Below, piece by piece: positions 32,742 through 39,832 of a DNA stretch of 59,547 nucleotides. The notes below the pieces were generated by a model that saw only the letters and a program-made list of their open reading frames with translations, made no database searches and was not told the DNA's origin. The stretch comes from a bacterium (GTDB taxonomy: Bacteria > Patescibacteriota > Saccharimonadia > Saccharimonadales > Saccharimonadaceae): the NCBI GenBank assembly GCA_030530485.1, contig JAUMUX010000005.1, positions 1-59,547 on the forward strand, in the 5' to 3' direction. Position numbers and translations under genes: made by a program. Each line of letters starts with the position of its first letter. Within the stretch, counting starts at the first letter, position 1.

Positions 32742-33206
32742 TTAGGCTGATTTTCGAAATCCAAAGGTCATTCCCAATGCCTTGCTGATTTTCGAAAGCT
32801 TTTTCGAAGGCTCTTCTTTGCGCTCTTCTTGCTTAATTTGCGTAATTTCCTGCGCAAGCGACTCTTGGGTGCGATTTCGATTTTCGTTCAAGGCGATAAA
32901 CCCTTCTCGCCCTTCGAATTGTGCAAAATTAGCCGCATAATCTTCGAAATAAATCGCGTCTTGCTGCACTTCTCGCTGGCGACCGTCGAAGAAGCTGGCG
33001 TTTTCACGATTCGAATTTTCTGCTTTTTCGTAAATATCCAAAATCGTCTCGAGATTTTCCGCCTGATTTTTCTCGCGCGCAGATTCAATTTCGGCACGTT
33101 TTTCGCGCGAAAATTGCTGGTCGTTCAAATGCTCAAGCGAAAGCGTCTCGAATTCTTCGAAATTATCTCGAGATGATTCGTAATTATTTATCTTAAAATT
33201 TTCCAT
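32742..33206 (-). CDS. Hypothetical charged protein (154 aa)
   Basis: A hydrophilic Glu/Asn/Arg-rich, helix-dominated protein without signal peptide, membrane segment or known motif. It is encoded directly downstream of ileS but has its own consensus promoter (33262-33290), set within a perfect inverted repeat. It precedes the surface-protein genes on the same strand, so it may belong to that module. Confidence 0.6.
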   Translation of the reverse strand: MENFKINNYESSRDNFEEFETLSLEHLNDQQFSREKRAEIESAREKNQAENLETILDIYEKAENSNRENASFFDGRQREVQQDAIYFEDYAANFAQFEGREGFIALNENRNRTQESLAQEITQIKQEERKEEPSKKLSKISKALGMTFGFRKSA

Positions 33207-33244
33207 TTTTTTGTTTTGCCTTTGGTTTTTCTTTTTTGTTTTAA

Positions 33245-33280
33245 AAATAACTTATGCTCGTATTATAGCATAAGTTATTT
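33245..33280 (-). repeat. 14-bp perfect inverted repeat over the -10: ileS terminator and/or operator
   Basis: AAATAACTTATGCT (33245-33258) and its exact complement (33267-33280) flank an 8-bp centre. On the minus strand the hairpin is followed by TTATTTTTAA, so it may end ileS transcription. The same repeat covers the -10 box and start site of the next promoter, as an operator would. Confidence 0.7.
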
Positions 33281-33290
33281 CGCTTGTCAA
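33262..33290 (-). promoter_or_regulatory. Consensus promoter of the 154-aa gene
   Basis: TTGACA (33290-33285), 17 bp, TATAAT (33267-33262), extended by TGC. The -35 begins 9 bases after the ileS stop codon. Confidence 0.85.
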
Positions 33291-33298
33291 TATTTCGA

Positions 33299-36196
33299 TT
33301 AAGCTTTTTTAAGTGAAATCTGCGCTTCTTCGCCCTCAATTTTAACGGTTTGCGTAAAATCAAGCTCAACGTTCGAAATTTCTGCTTTTTCAGCCAAAAC
33401 TTCTTTCGAAATTTCTTGTTCAAATTTATTGAACGCGTCGATTAAATCTTTATTTTTAGATGAAAAATGCAGTTCGATTCGGTCGTCAACATTCAATCCT
33501 GCTTTCTTGCGAGTTGCCTGAATGTGGCGAATAATTTCGCGCATCAAGCCTTCCGCACGAAGTTCGGGCGTTAATTCGAAATCGAAATCAACATTTTCGC
33601 TACCAAATTCGACATTTTTCACGTTCAATTCTTCCATCAAAATTGGCACAAAATCGAAAGTCTCAGCGTTTTTTGGCACTTTCACGCTCGCCAAAGGCTG
33701 ACGAATCTTCACGCCATTTTTCGCCCGCAGTGCCAAAGCCTCGTTTACATATCCGCGAACTTCCGCCATTTTTGAAAGCAAATCTTCATCAATTTCGCCA
33801 GCCGCTGGCCAATCTTTCAGATGAACCGAACCATCGCCAACCATTTTACCCCAAAGTTCTTCCGCCAAAAACGGCACAAACGGCGCTAAAATCAGCGCAA
33901 GATAACTCAAAACATAGTGCAGCGTTTGGTAAGCTTGAAGCTTGTCGGCGCCATTTTCGCTCTTCCAGAAACGACGGCGCGAACGGCGCACAAACCAGTT
34001 TGAAGCGTCATCCAAAAATGGCAAAACGCCTTCAAGCGCGCGCGGAATATTGTATTCGTCCATATTTTTGGTGATTTCATTTCGAAGTTCGTGCACACGG
34101 CTCACAATCCATTTATCGAGTGGGTTTTCGAGATTTTTCGAAGGGTCTTTAAGCTCGCCGTTAAATTCCCAACCGTCGACGCTGGCATACATCGTGAAGA
34201 AATCATACATATTCCAAATCATCGAAAGCTTGCGCGCTACATCTGAAACATCTTTATCGTGCAAAGCAAAATCTTCGCCATTCAAAAGCGGGCTGGTGAG
34301 CAACAAAAAGCGCAAACTATCAGCCGAATATTGGTCCATCAATTCATTCGGGTCGGTGTAATTTCCTAAAGATTTACTCATCTTTCGGCCATCATTTCCA
34401 GCAACAACACCGGTCGTAATCACATTTTTGAAGGCATTCTTACCAAACAAAGCAGTATTTACCGCATGAACATAATAGAACCATGCGCGAACCTGGCCAA
34501 TGTATTCAACGATAAAATCACCTGGGAAATTCTTTTCGAACTTCTCTTTATTTTCGAACGGATAATGGAACTGCGCAAATGGCATTGAGCCACTTTCAAA
34601 CCAACAATCAAGCACCTTATCAATTCGAGTGTATTTTTCACCATCAATTTCAAAAGTGATATCATCGACCCAAGGTCGGTGATAATCTTCAAGTTCTACA
34701 CCACTCAATTCTTTAAGTTCAGCATAAGAACCAACTACGCGAATCTTTCCACTTTCGGATTTCCAAACTGGCATTGCTGTCGCCCAGAAACGATCGCGCG
34801 ATAGATTCCAATCTGGTGCAGCTTCAAGATTTTTTTCGAAACGGCCGTGCTTCAAATGAGCTGGGAACCAATTGATACTTTCATTCTGCTCGAGCATTAA
34901 TTCTTTTTGACCTTGAATATCAAAGAACCAGCTTGGGTGTGCGCGATACATTAAACGCTGGCCAGTCCGTGGATTGTGTGGGTATTCGTGCCGAATGTAA
35001 TCAATCTTCCAAACCACGCCACGCTCTTTCAGAATTTTGGCAAGTGGCTTATTAAATTCCCACACATCTTCACCGGCAAATTCACCGTCAATATATTTTC
35101 CATATTCATCTAAGACGTGGAAAACTGGAATTCTATACTTTTTACCAAAGTTGAAGTCTTCTTCACCATATGCTGGTGCCGAGTGAACGATTCCCGTTCC
35201 GCTTTCGAGAGAAACGTAATCTGCGCCCCATACTCTATAAGCATTCTCTTCACCTTCGCCAGAATATTTCGAATCTTCAAAAAGTGGTTCATAGCTCAAA
35301 CCAATCAGTTCCGCACCATCGATCAAATTGACAATTTCGAAAGGAATTGGTTGCTTTTTCTCGTCAACAAAAACTTTCTCGAGCAAGTCTTTCGCTAAAA
35401 TAAAGAATTCATCACCAACTTTTACCTTTGCGTAAGTAATTTCAGGATTAACAAACAAGCCCATATTTGCTGGCAAAGTCCAAGGAGTTGTTGTCCAGGC
35501 GAGCATTGCAGTTTTATCTTTTGAACCTTCTGCATCTTCGAAATCTTTCAACCAAAACTTCACAAAAACGCTTGGGTCGGTCACAGTTTTATAGGCGTCG
35601 TTATCCATGGTAACTTCACTTTTCGAAAGTGGAGTTGCCCACGCCGTGTCATACATCAAAACGCGTTCACCTTCGTAAATTTTACCCTTTTCATAAAGAG
35701 TCTTGAACGCCCACCAGACAGACTCCATAAAATCTTTATCCATCGTTTTGTAAGCATTTTTAAACTCAACCCAACGACCAATACGATCAATCGTATTTTC
35801 CCAAAGTGCCGCATTCGAAACCATGCTTTCGCGCGCAGTTGTGATATATTCGGCAAGCGAAATTTTTTCACCAACTTCATGGCGAGACTTAATGCCGAGT
35901 TTTTTCTCGACGAAATTTTCGGCCGGTAAACCGTGCGTATCCCAGCCCCAACGGCGTTCAACTTTTTTACCCTGCATTGTTTGATAGCGCGGCACGGCAT
36001 CCTTCACGATTGAACTAAGTAGCGTTCCGTGGTGCGGCACGCCCGTAATAAACGGTGGGCCGTCATAAAACACAAAGGTATTGTCTTCACTGCGATTTTC
36101 GACCGACTTTTCGAAAGTTTTTTCTGCTTTCCAGCGCGCCAAAACATCGGCTTCATATTCTTTTGCTCTTCTTCTTGAGTTTGCTTGAAATTTCAT
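33299..36196 (-). CDS. ileS: Isoleucyl-tRNA synthetase (eukaryote-like, type 2 signature)
   Basis: A class I synthetase charging tRNA-Ile. The HIGH-like motif is in GVPHHGTLLSSIVKD, and KMSKS in GRKMSKSLGNYTDP. The RRWGWDTHGLPAEN block resembles eukaryote-like IleRS, the type often less sensitive to mupirocin. The CP1 editing domain lies between. At 965 aa it is near normal. Its ATG shares a base with the stop codon of the DUF262-HNH gene, so it is the third gene of a T-box-led operon. It contains about 14 TTCGAA sites, against 2 in the two genes before it. Confidence 0.96.
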   Translation of the reverse strand: MKFQANSRRRAKEYEADVLARWKAEKTFEKSVENRSEDNTFVFYDGPPFITGVPHHGTLLSSIVKDAVPRYQTMQGKKVERRWGWDTHGLPAENFVEKKLGIKSRHEVGEKISLAEYITTARESMVSNAALWENTIDRIGRWVEFKNAYKTMDKDFMESVWWAFKTLYEKGKIYEGERVLMYDTAWATPLSKSEVTMDNDAYKTVTDPSVFVKFWLKDFEDAEGSKDKTAMLAWTTTPWTLPANMGLFVNPEITYAKVKVGDEFFILAKDLLEKVFVDEKKQPIPFEIVNLIDGAELIGLSYEPLFEDSKYSGEGEENAYRVWGADYVSLESGTGIVHSAPAYGEEDFNFGKKYRIPVFHVLDEYGKYIDGEFAGEDVWEFNKPLAKILKERGVVWKIDYIRHEYPHNPRTGQRLMYRAHPSWFFDIQGQKELMLEQNESINWFPAHLKHGRFEKNLEAAPDWNLSRDRFWATAMPVWKSESGKIRVVGSYAELKELSGVELEDYHRPWVDDITFEIDGEKYTRIDKVLDCWFESGSMPFAQFHYPFENKEKFEKNFPGDFIVEYIGQVRAWFYYVHAVNTALFGKNAFKNVITTGVVAGNDGRKMSKSLGNYTDPNELMDQYSADSLRFLLLTSPLLNGEDFALHDKDVSDVARKLSMIWNMYDFFTMYASVDGWEFNGELKDPSKNLENPLDKWIVSRVHELRNEITKNMDEYNIPRALEGVLPFLDDASNWFVRRSRRRFWKSENGADKLQAYQTLHYVLSYLALILAPFVPFLAEELWGKMVGDGSVHLKDWPAAGEIDEDLLSKMAEVRGYVNEALALRAKNGVKIRQPLASVKVPKNAETFDFVPILMEELNVKNVEFGSENVDFDFELTPELRAEGLMREIIRHIQATRKKAGLNVDDRIELHFSSKNKDLIDAFNKFEQEISKEVLAEKAEISNVELDFTQTVKIEGEEAQISLKKA

Positions 36197-37383
36197 TACT
36201 TATTTCCTTTCGCTCTATTATGTGATTTACATAGCATTTCACAATTCTCTATTGAGGTCGCACCACCCTTGCTCCAAGCGCTGACGTGATCAGCATCCAT
36301 TTCATTTAGCTTCCATATTTTTGCCTTGTTAGCATCGTGGCCGATTGCGCAATAAGAACAGTTTGATATACCTTTTTCTTCTGCAATTTTGGTCTGCTTT
36401 TTGTAAACAGTTTGTTTAGTGGCATCATCAAACACCCTAACCTCAAGTAACTTCGTGTCACCGAGATCACCTTTCTGTCCAGAATACAATCCCAAAACAT
36501 ATTCAAAGATCCCCTTACGACTTTTTACAAATGGGTCACCATATAACTCACTAACTTTTGCGGAAATTTGGTCAGAGTCATAAGAAAACTTGTGATATTC
36601 TTCATATAGCCTTCCCCATTCCAGACCACGCATTTCTTTCTCGACTTGATCAAAGGTGTTTGACACCCAGTTCAGCACTGTATCAAAATAAGTCTTCGTT
36701 TCTGCAATAGAATTATCAAATCTATGCTGTGACATATATTCTGAGGCTGCCACCCCTTTTGCTGTCGCAATCCACTCCAGCGCCACATGCCAAAAATCCT
36801 GACGCTTGGCGTCACCATTAATATATGCACTCCACATAGCAATCTTTGAACTGCCGGAGTTTGAAAAAGTTTCCTTACCTAATGTCACAAAAGGTCCGGA
36901 ATAAATAGCATTTAGCAGTTCCTGCTCATTAAGCGGTACACCAACAATGTTAATCGTCTTAAACCATTCCTTGATTTCACTCTCCGTGCCTTCGCATTCA
37001 TATACCAAAAGCTCTGTTTCTAATATCTTCTGGTGCAAATCATGTGGTAAAGAATCAAAATGCGTCTGATTACCATTGCGCATAATCGAGAAGCGCCCTT
37101 CAATAAATCGACCAATCGAGGTAATTCGTTGCTGCCCATCCAAGACTTCCAGCTTGCCATCCTCTAATTTATTAAAATATATTAAACCAATTGGGTAGCC
37201 TTTTAATATAGATTCAATAACTGCAACATCTTTCTTGCCGTCAGCATAAATATAATTACGCTGATACTCTGGTTGAATTGTCAGCTTACCGCTCAAGCCA
37301 AACAAACCCTTTCCCTCAAACTCATTATAGGTAAAGCCTTTAGTAACCTCGGCAATGGTATATTTTTTTAGATTAGCAATCAT
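36196..37383 (-). CDS. DUF262-HNH nuclease (GmrSD-like restriction component)
   Basis: A 395-aa protein with an N-terminal DUF262 domain (DGQQR at residues 82-86, a conserved NTP/DNA-handling motif of this family) and a C-terminal HNH endonuclease domain. The HNH part is CSYC at about 342, [12 protein letters not shown] at about 366-377 and a final [12 protein letters not shown]262/HNH proteins are found in type IV and other restriction systems. It starts 2 nt after the methyltransferase stop and has AAGGAG 7 nt before its ATG. It runs into ileS with a one-base overlap. No TTCGAA occurs in the gene, which supports acquisition. Whether it cuts modified or unmodified DNA cannot be told. Confidence 0.85.
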   Translation of the reverse strand: MIANLKKYTIAEVTKGFTYNEFEGKGLFGLSGKLTIQPEYQRNYIYADGKKDVAVIESILKGYPIGLIYFNKLEDGKLEVLDGQQRITSIGRFIEGRFSIMRNGNQTHFDSLPHDLHQKILETELLVYECEGTESEIKEWFKTINIVGVPLNEQELLNAIYSGPFVTLGKETFSNSGSSKIAMWSAYINGDAKRQDFWHVALEWIATAKGVAASEYMSQHRFDNSIAETKTYFDTVLNWVSNTFDQVEKEMRGLEWGRLYEEYHKFSYDSDQISAKVSELYGDPFVKSRKGIFEYVLGLYSGQKGDLGDTKLLEVRVFDDATKQTVYKKQTKIAEEKGISNCSYCAIGHDANKAKIWKLNEMDADHVSAWSKGGATSIENCEMLCKSHNRAKGNK

Positions 37384-37385
37384 TT

Positions 37386-38708
37386 TTATGCTCCTTTTCT
37401 ACGTATTGTGACTCTTGCATATGTAATTTTCCCATTAATTTTACCTTCCGCATTTTTTATTAGTCCTGGTATAGAGGTGGCGTATGAGTATTCTTGCATA
37501 TTTCTTTTGTCCGTCAACATAGGCTCTCTCCCCGTTGGCTGCTGGATGCCTGAGTTCTTCGAATGAGTATTCTGAAGTACGGCTGGACGACAACTCTCTC
37601 TCTCTCTCTCTCTCTCGACGGAAACGACTAAGTCCTTTCCGTCGTCACCCTTTCGAAAGGCAACTATCTCAAACTGATCTGGATTATACTTGTCCAGGAA
37701 TGAAATAGGCACACCCATCACGCCGGCATAATCACTTGGGATTGCATCTGTAAACGATACTTCAATCGCATCATAGTTATCATACTTTTTATAACACACA
37801 TCACTTCCAATCACTTTCTTGTTGAATTTCCTATTTTCCGCCATAGTCATCAACCGTAATTCCTGATGACGTTTGCCGTGGTCTAGATTTGTAAACCAGC
37901 GAATACCCTTAATCCTTATATATTTTCGTCCATATTCATCAATCCTCCAACCGGCGGCTGTTATAGGGTAACTTTCTGGTACCATAAACTCCCTGTCACC
38001 ACTTGATATCGTTGGCCCAAGCCAAGTCTTATTCTCCATAATTTTTGGAAAAAATTCTTTATACGTAATTGCGTTCATATTGCCAATAATCAAAAACTTC
38101 TTATCGTGCTCAAATAGCTGTGCCACATATTCACGAAATAGCGAGAACGGCGGATTAGTCACCACGATATCAGCTTGCTTCAGTAGCTCGACACATTCTT
38201 TTGAGCGAAAATCGCCTGGTAGGAAATCATCATCACCTTTCAGTGACTTGCCGCCACCGTTAGCCTGAATAATTTTTTTAATATCCTCTAGGTCGTATAT
38301 ACCGTCACCATTTTCGTCAGCCACTTCAGTAATCTCAATCACCCGACCTTTTGTCTCGCCATCTTCAGTTGTTGTATTAGTCTGCGGTGCAGATTTCTTA
38401 ACTAGAGAAATCTCTTTATCCGGCATATCTGGCAAAAGTGCAACTTGCAGCTCGGTTCCTGCCACTGGTGAATTAAAGTAACTAGTAGCAACCAATTTCT
38501 TGATGCCATAGGCGTTGAACTTGTTTGCGAAGAATTTGAAAAAGTTGCTTTCGTACGGGTCGTCGCAATTGAGGTACACAACCTTGCCACGGAACACATC
38601 CGGGTTGTAGTCAATATACGCTTGGACTTCCTTTTGGATGTCTTCGTATTGCGTATAGAACTCATCATTACGAGCTTTCTTTGCTGATGTAAGATTATTA
38701 TTCGCCAC
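37386..38708 (-). CDS. EcoRI-family adenine-specific DNA methyltransferase with a GA-repeat switch
   Basis: An N6-adenine methyltransferase resembling the EcoRI methylase family. The N-terminus [16 protein letters not shown], the [15 protein letters not shown] segment and catalytic motif NPPF (185-188) are typical. Translation appears to start at GTG 38708. A (GA)11 tract (37594-37616) encodes alternating Arg-Glu at about 365-372. In the present frame the protein ends at 37386 with [13 protein letters not shown]. Loss of one GA would end it at 37441 after [10 protein letters not shown]. Gain of one would end it at 37514 after PYFRILIRR. Each frame therefore carries the same type of C-terminal strand. 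It is the first gene behind the T-box leader. Confidence 0.88.
   Translation of the reverse strand: MANNNLTSAKKARNDEFYTQYEDIQKEVQAYIDYNPDVFRGKVVYLNCDDPYESNFFKFFANKFNAYGIKKLVATSYFNSPVAGTELQVALLPDMPDKEISLVKKSAPQTNTTTEDGETKGRVIEITEVADENGDGIYDLEDIKKIIQANGGGKSLKGDDDFLPGDFRSKECVELLKQADIVVTNPPFSLFREYVAQLFEHDKKFLIIGNMNAITYKEFFPKIMENKTWLGPTISSGDREFMVPESYPITAAGWRIDEYGRKYIRIKGIRWFTNLDHGKRHQELRLMTMAENRKFNKKVIGSDVCYKKYDNYDAIEVSFTDAIPSDYAGVMGVPISFLDKYNPDQFEIVAFRKGDDGKDLVVSVERERERESCRPAVLQNTHSKNSGIQQPTGREPMLTDKRNMQEYSYATSIPGLIKNAEGKINGKITYARVTIRRKGA
37398..37579 (-). repeat. Three 79-bp-spaced copies of the methyltransferase C-terminal motif, one per frame
   Basis: On the minus strand, copies of a TAyxxxAGAatactcATxCG-type segment begin at 37579, 37500 and 37421. 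The spacing is exactly 79 bp each time, which is 1 modulo 3, so the copies fall in three different reading frames. Translated in their own frames they give [16 protein letters not shown] and YARVTIRR. The DNA between copies is strongly diverged. Confidence 0.75.
37594..37616 (-). repeat. Dinucleotide repeat (GA)11 in coding sequence
   Basis: A pure 23-nt GA/CT tract inside the methyltransferase gene. Tracts of this length are prone to slippage in 2-nt steps, each of which shifts the frame. It is the only long dinucleotide tract I noticed in the window. Confidence 0.9.
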
Positions 38709-38743
38709 TATTATTTATGCCTTTTTCTTAATTTTAATATAAA

Positions 38744-38780
38744 AATCACCTCTTTTGACTTCGAGAATCCGCTGGAGGTG
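38744..38780 (-). terminator. Terminator of the T-box leader
   Basis: CACCTC (38780-38775) pairs with GAGGTG (38752-38747), followed by ATTTTTATATT. The 5' arm lies in the loop of the antiterminator hairpin, so the two structures compete. Confidence 0.65.
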
Positions 38781-38946
38781 TTTCAAACGGACGATACCAT
38801 CTCGATTCCAAAAGAAGTGATTCTTTTAGCCCTTAATTTTAGCTTTTACGGAGCTTTCCCGCCCAGTTCTAATCAGTTTTCGAAACCTTTCTTCTGGGAG
38901 CTTCGCGGTTGATAGCCGCTCATTCATCAAAATAAAACGCTTTTAT
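38744..38946 (-). promoter_or_regulatory. T-box riboswitch (tRNA-Ile-sensing) with ultrashort Stem I
   Basis: Stem I is GCGG (38919-38916), a 7-nt loop CTATCAA, and CCGC. The loop holds ATC, an Ile codon, followed by A. A Stem II-like helix CCCAG/CTGGG (38898-38894 with 38866-38862) follows. The antiterminator has helix A1 CGAGA/TCTCG (38804-38800 with 38766-38762), a 7-nt bulge TGGTATC (38799-38793) and helix A2 GTCCG/CGGAT. This is the T-box layout, and TGGT would pair with the ACCA end of tRNA-Ile. The specifier in a terminal loop matches the ultrashort ileS T-boxes known from Actinobacteria. It precedes methyltransferase, DUF262-HNH and ileS. Confidence 0.8.
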
Positions 38947-38952
38947 GATTTT

Positions 38953-38981
38953 ATTTTATCAAAATTTAAAGATATTTTCAA
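38953..38981 (-). promoter_or_regulatory. Promoter of the T-box/methyltransferase/nuclease/ileS operon
   Basis: TTGAAA (38981-38976), 17 bp, TAAAAT (38958-38953). Transcription should start near 38946, just before Stem I of the T-box. Confidence 0.8.
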
Positions 38982-38984
38982 GCT

Positions 38985-39103
38985 TTTAAATGTTTTATTT
39001 ACTGATATAATGTTGATATTTTTATTTTTTGTCACAACTGGAACAAATTATATAATTGCCTAACAATTTAGGATATAGTCAGCCATTAATATAATACACT
39101 TGA
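38985..39103. other. AT-rich intergenic segment without a recognised gene
   Basis: Between the T-box promoter and the terminator of the thioredoxin-like gene. A plus-strand TATAAT (39005-39010) is present but no reading frame follows. Confidence 0.4.
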
Positions 39104-39105
39104 AT

Positions 39106-39136
39106 AGTAAAAACACGCTAATTTTTTAGCTTAGTG
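39106..39136 (-). terminator. Terminator of the thioredoxin-like gene
   Basis: CACACTAA pairs with TTAGCGTG (one mismatch), followed by TTTTTAC on the minus strand. The stem starts within the last codons. Confidence 0.65.
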
Positions 39137-39391
39137 TGCGTAGTATGCAACTTCATTAATTAACGGTAAGGGTCGCCCGCGCCACATCTGTAAAAGTCGG
39201 CCATCATCGGCGATTGCTAAGATCGTCGGATATTCAACAATATCATAAGCTTGCAAAAAGAAGATATTTTCGCGCTCTTCTGGGTTTCGAACTTCGATTT
39301 CGAAGCCTGTTCGACGTTCGAACTCGTCTAAATACTCGCGCATTTCGCGTGCGTGGTCGCTCTCTTCTTTATAAATTGCGATTACTCTCAT
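39131..39391 (-). CDS. Thioredoxin-fold protein without the CxxC motif
   Basis: An 86-aa protein with a thioredoxin-like pattern: a first strand RVIAIYKEES, a long helix, then AYDIVEYPTILAIADDGRLL with the cis-Pro (YPT) loop and WRGRPLPLINEV. The CxxC pair is absent (residues after the first strand read ESDHAREM), so it is probably not a redox enzyme. It follows nrdR by one base and ends the ftsA-ftsZ-nrdR transcript. Confidence 0.65.
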   Translation of the reverse strand: MRVIAIYKEESDHAREMREYLDEFERRTGFEIEVRNPEERENIFFLQAYDIVEYPTILAIADDGRLLQMWRGRPLPLINEVAYYAH

Positions 39392-39392
39392 T

Positions 39393-39824
39393 TCACTCCT
39401 TAATTTTGGCTAAAATTTCCTCAAAATCTTCTACTGTTTCAAAACCATTAAAAACACTCGCGAAACGAATATACGCAACTTTATTGGTTTTGAGCAGAAT
39501 TTCGAGCACCAATTCGCCAATTTCGCGCGAAGAAACTTTTTTCGACCTGCGAATTAGTTCATTTTCAACACGATTGATGATTTCTTCAACCTGAAAATCC
39601 GAAATAAATTTACCAATCGAGCGAATAATCGAACTTTTGAGCTTCTCGCGCGAAAAATCCTCTTTACCGCCGTGCGATTTCGTCACGATAATCCGCGGTT
39701 TTTCGATTCGTTCATAAGTAGTAAACCGCACTCCATCTGGCGCAACACGTCGCCGACGTATCATTTGTCCGTCGGACGACATTCGGCTTTCGAGCACTTT
39801 AGTTTCTTCGAGCGTATATTCCAT
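39393..39824 (-). CDS. nrdR: NrdR-like transcriptional regulator lacking the zinc ribbon cysteines
   Basis: NrdR represses ribonucleotide reductase genes; its ATP-cone senses (d)ATP and its zinc ribbon binds NrdR boxes. The family alignment is clear: KVLESRMSSDGQMIRRRR and RFTTYERIE at the N-terminus, then the ATP-cone (about 45-135). The usual MxCPxC and RRRRxCxxC cysteines are replaced (MEYTLE, RRRRVAPDG), and the whole protein has no Cys. The ATG at 39824 follows AGAGG by 5 nt; upstream GTG/TTG codons are less likely. DNA binding must be altered or zinc-independent. Confidence 0.88.
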   Translation of the reverse strand: MEYTLEETKVLESRMSSDGQMIRRRRVAPDGVRFTTYERIEKPRIIVTKSHGGKEDFSREKLKSSIIRSIGKFISDFQVEEIINRVENELIRRSKKVSSREIGELVLEILLKTNKVAYIRFASVFNGFETVEDFEEILAKIKE

Positions 39825-39832
39825 CAACACCT

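Noticed and set aside
37386-37620. Frameshift error truncating the methyltransferase at the GA tract
   Set aside because: The current frame is open through the tract and ends in a family-like C-terminus 2 nt before the next gene; the tract is regular and pure, as expected of a true microsatellite.
38901-38925. Simple rho-independent hairpin in place of T-box Stem I
   Set aside because: GCGG-CTATCAA-CCGC is not followed by a T-run, holds ATC followed by A in the loop, and lies at the right place relative to a clear T-box antiterminator.
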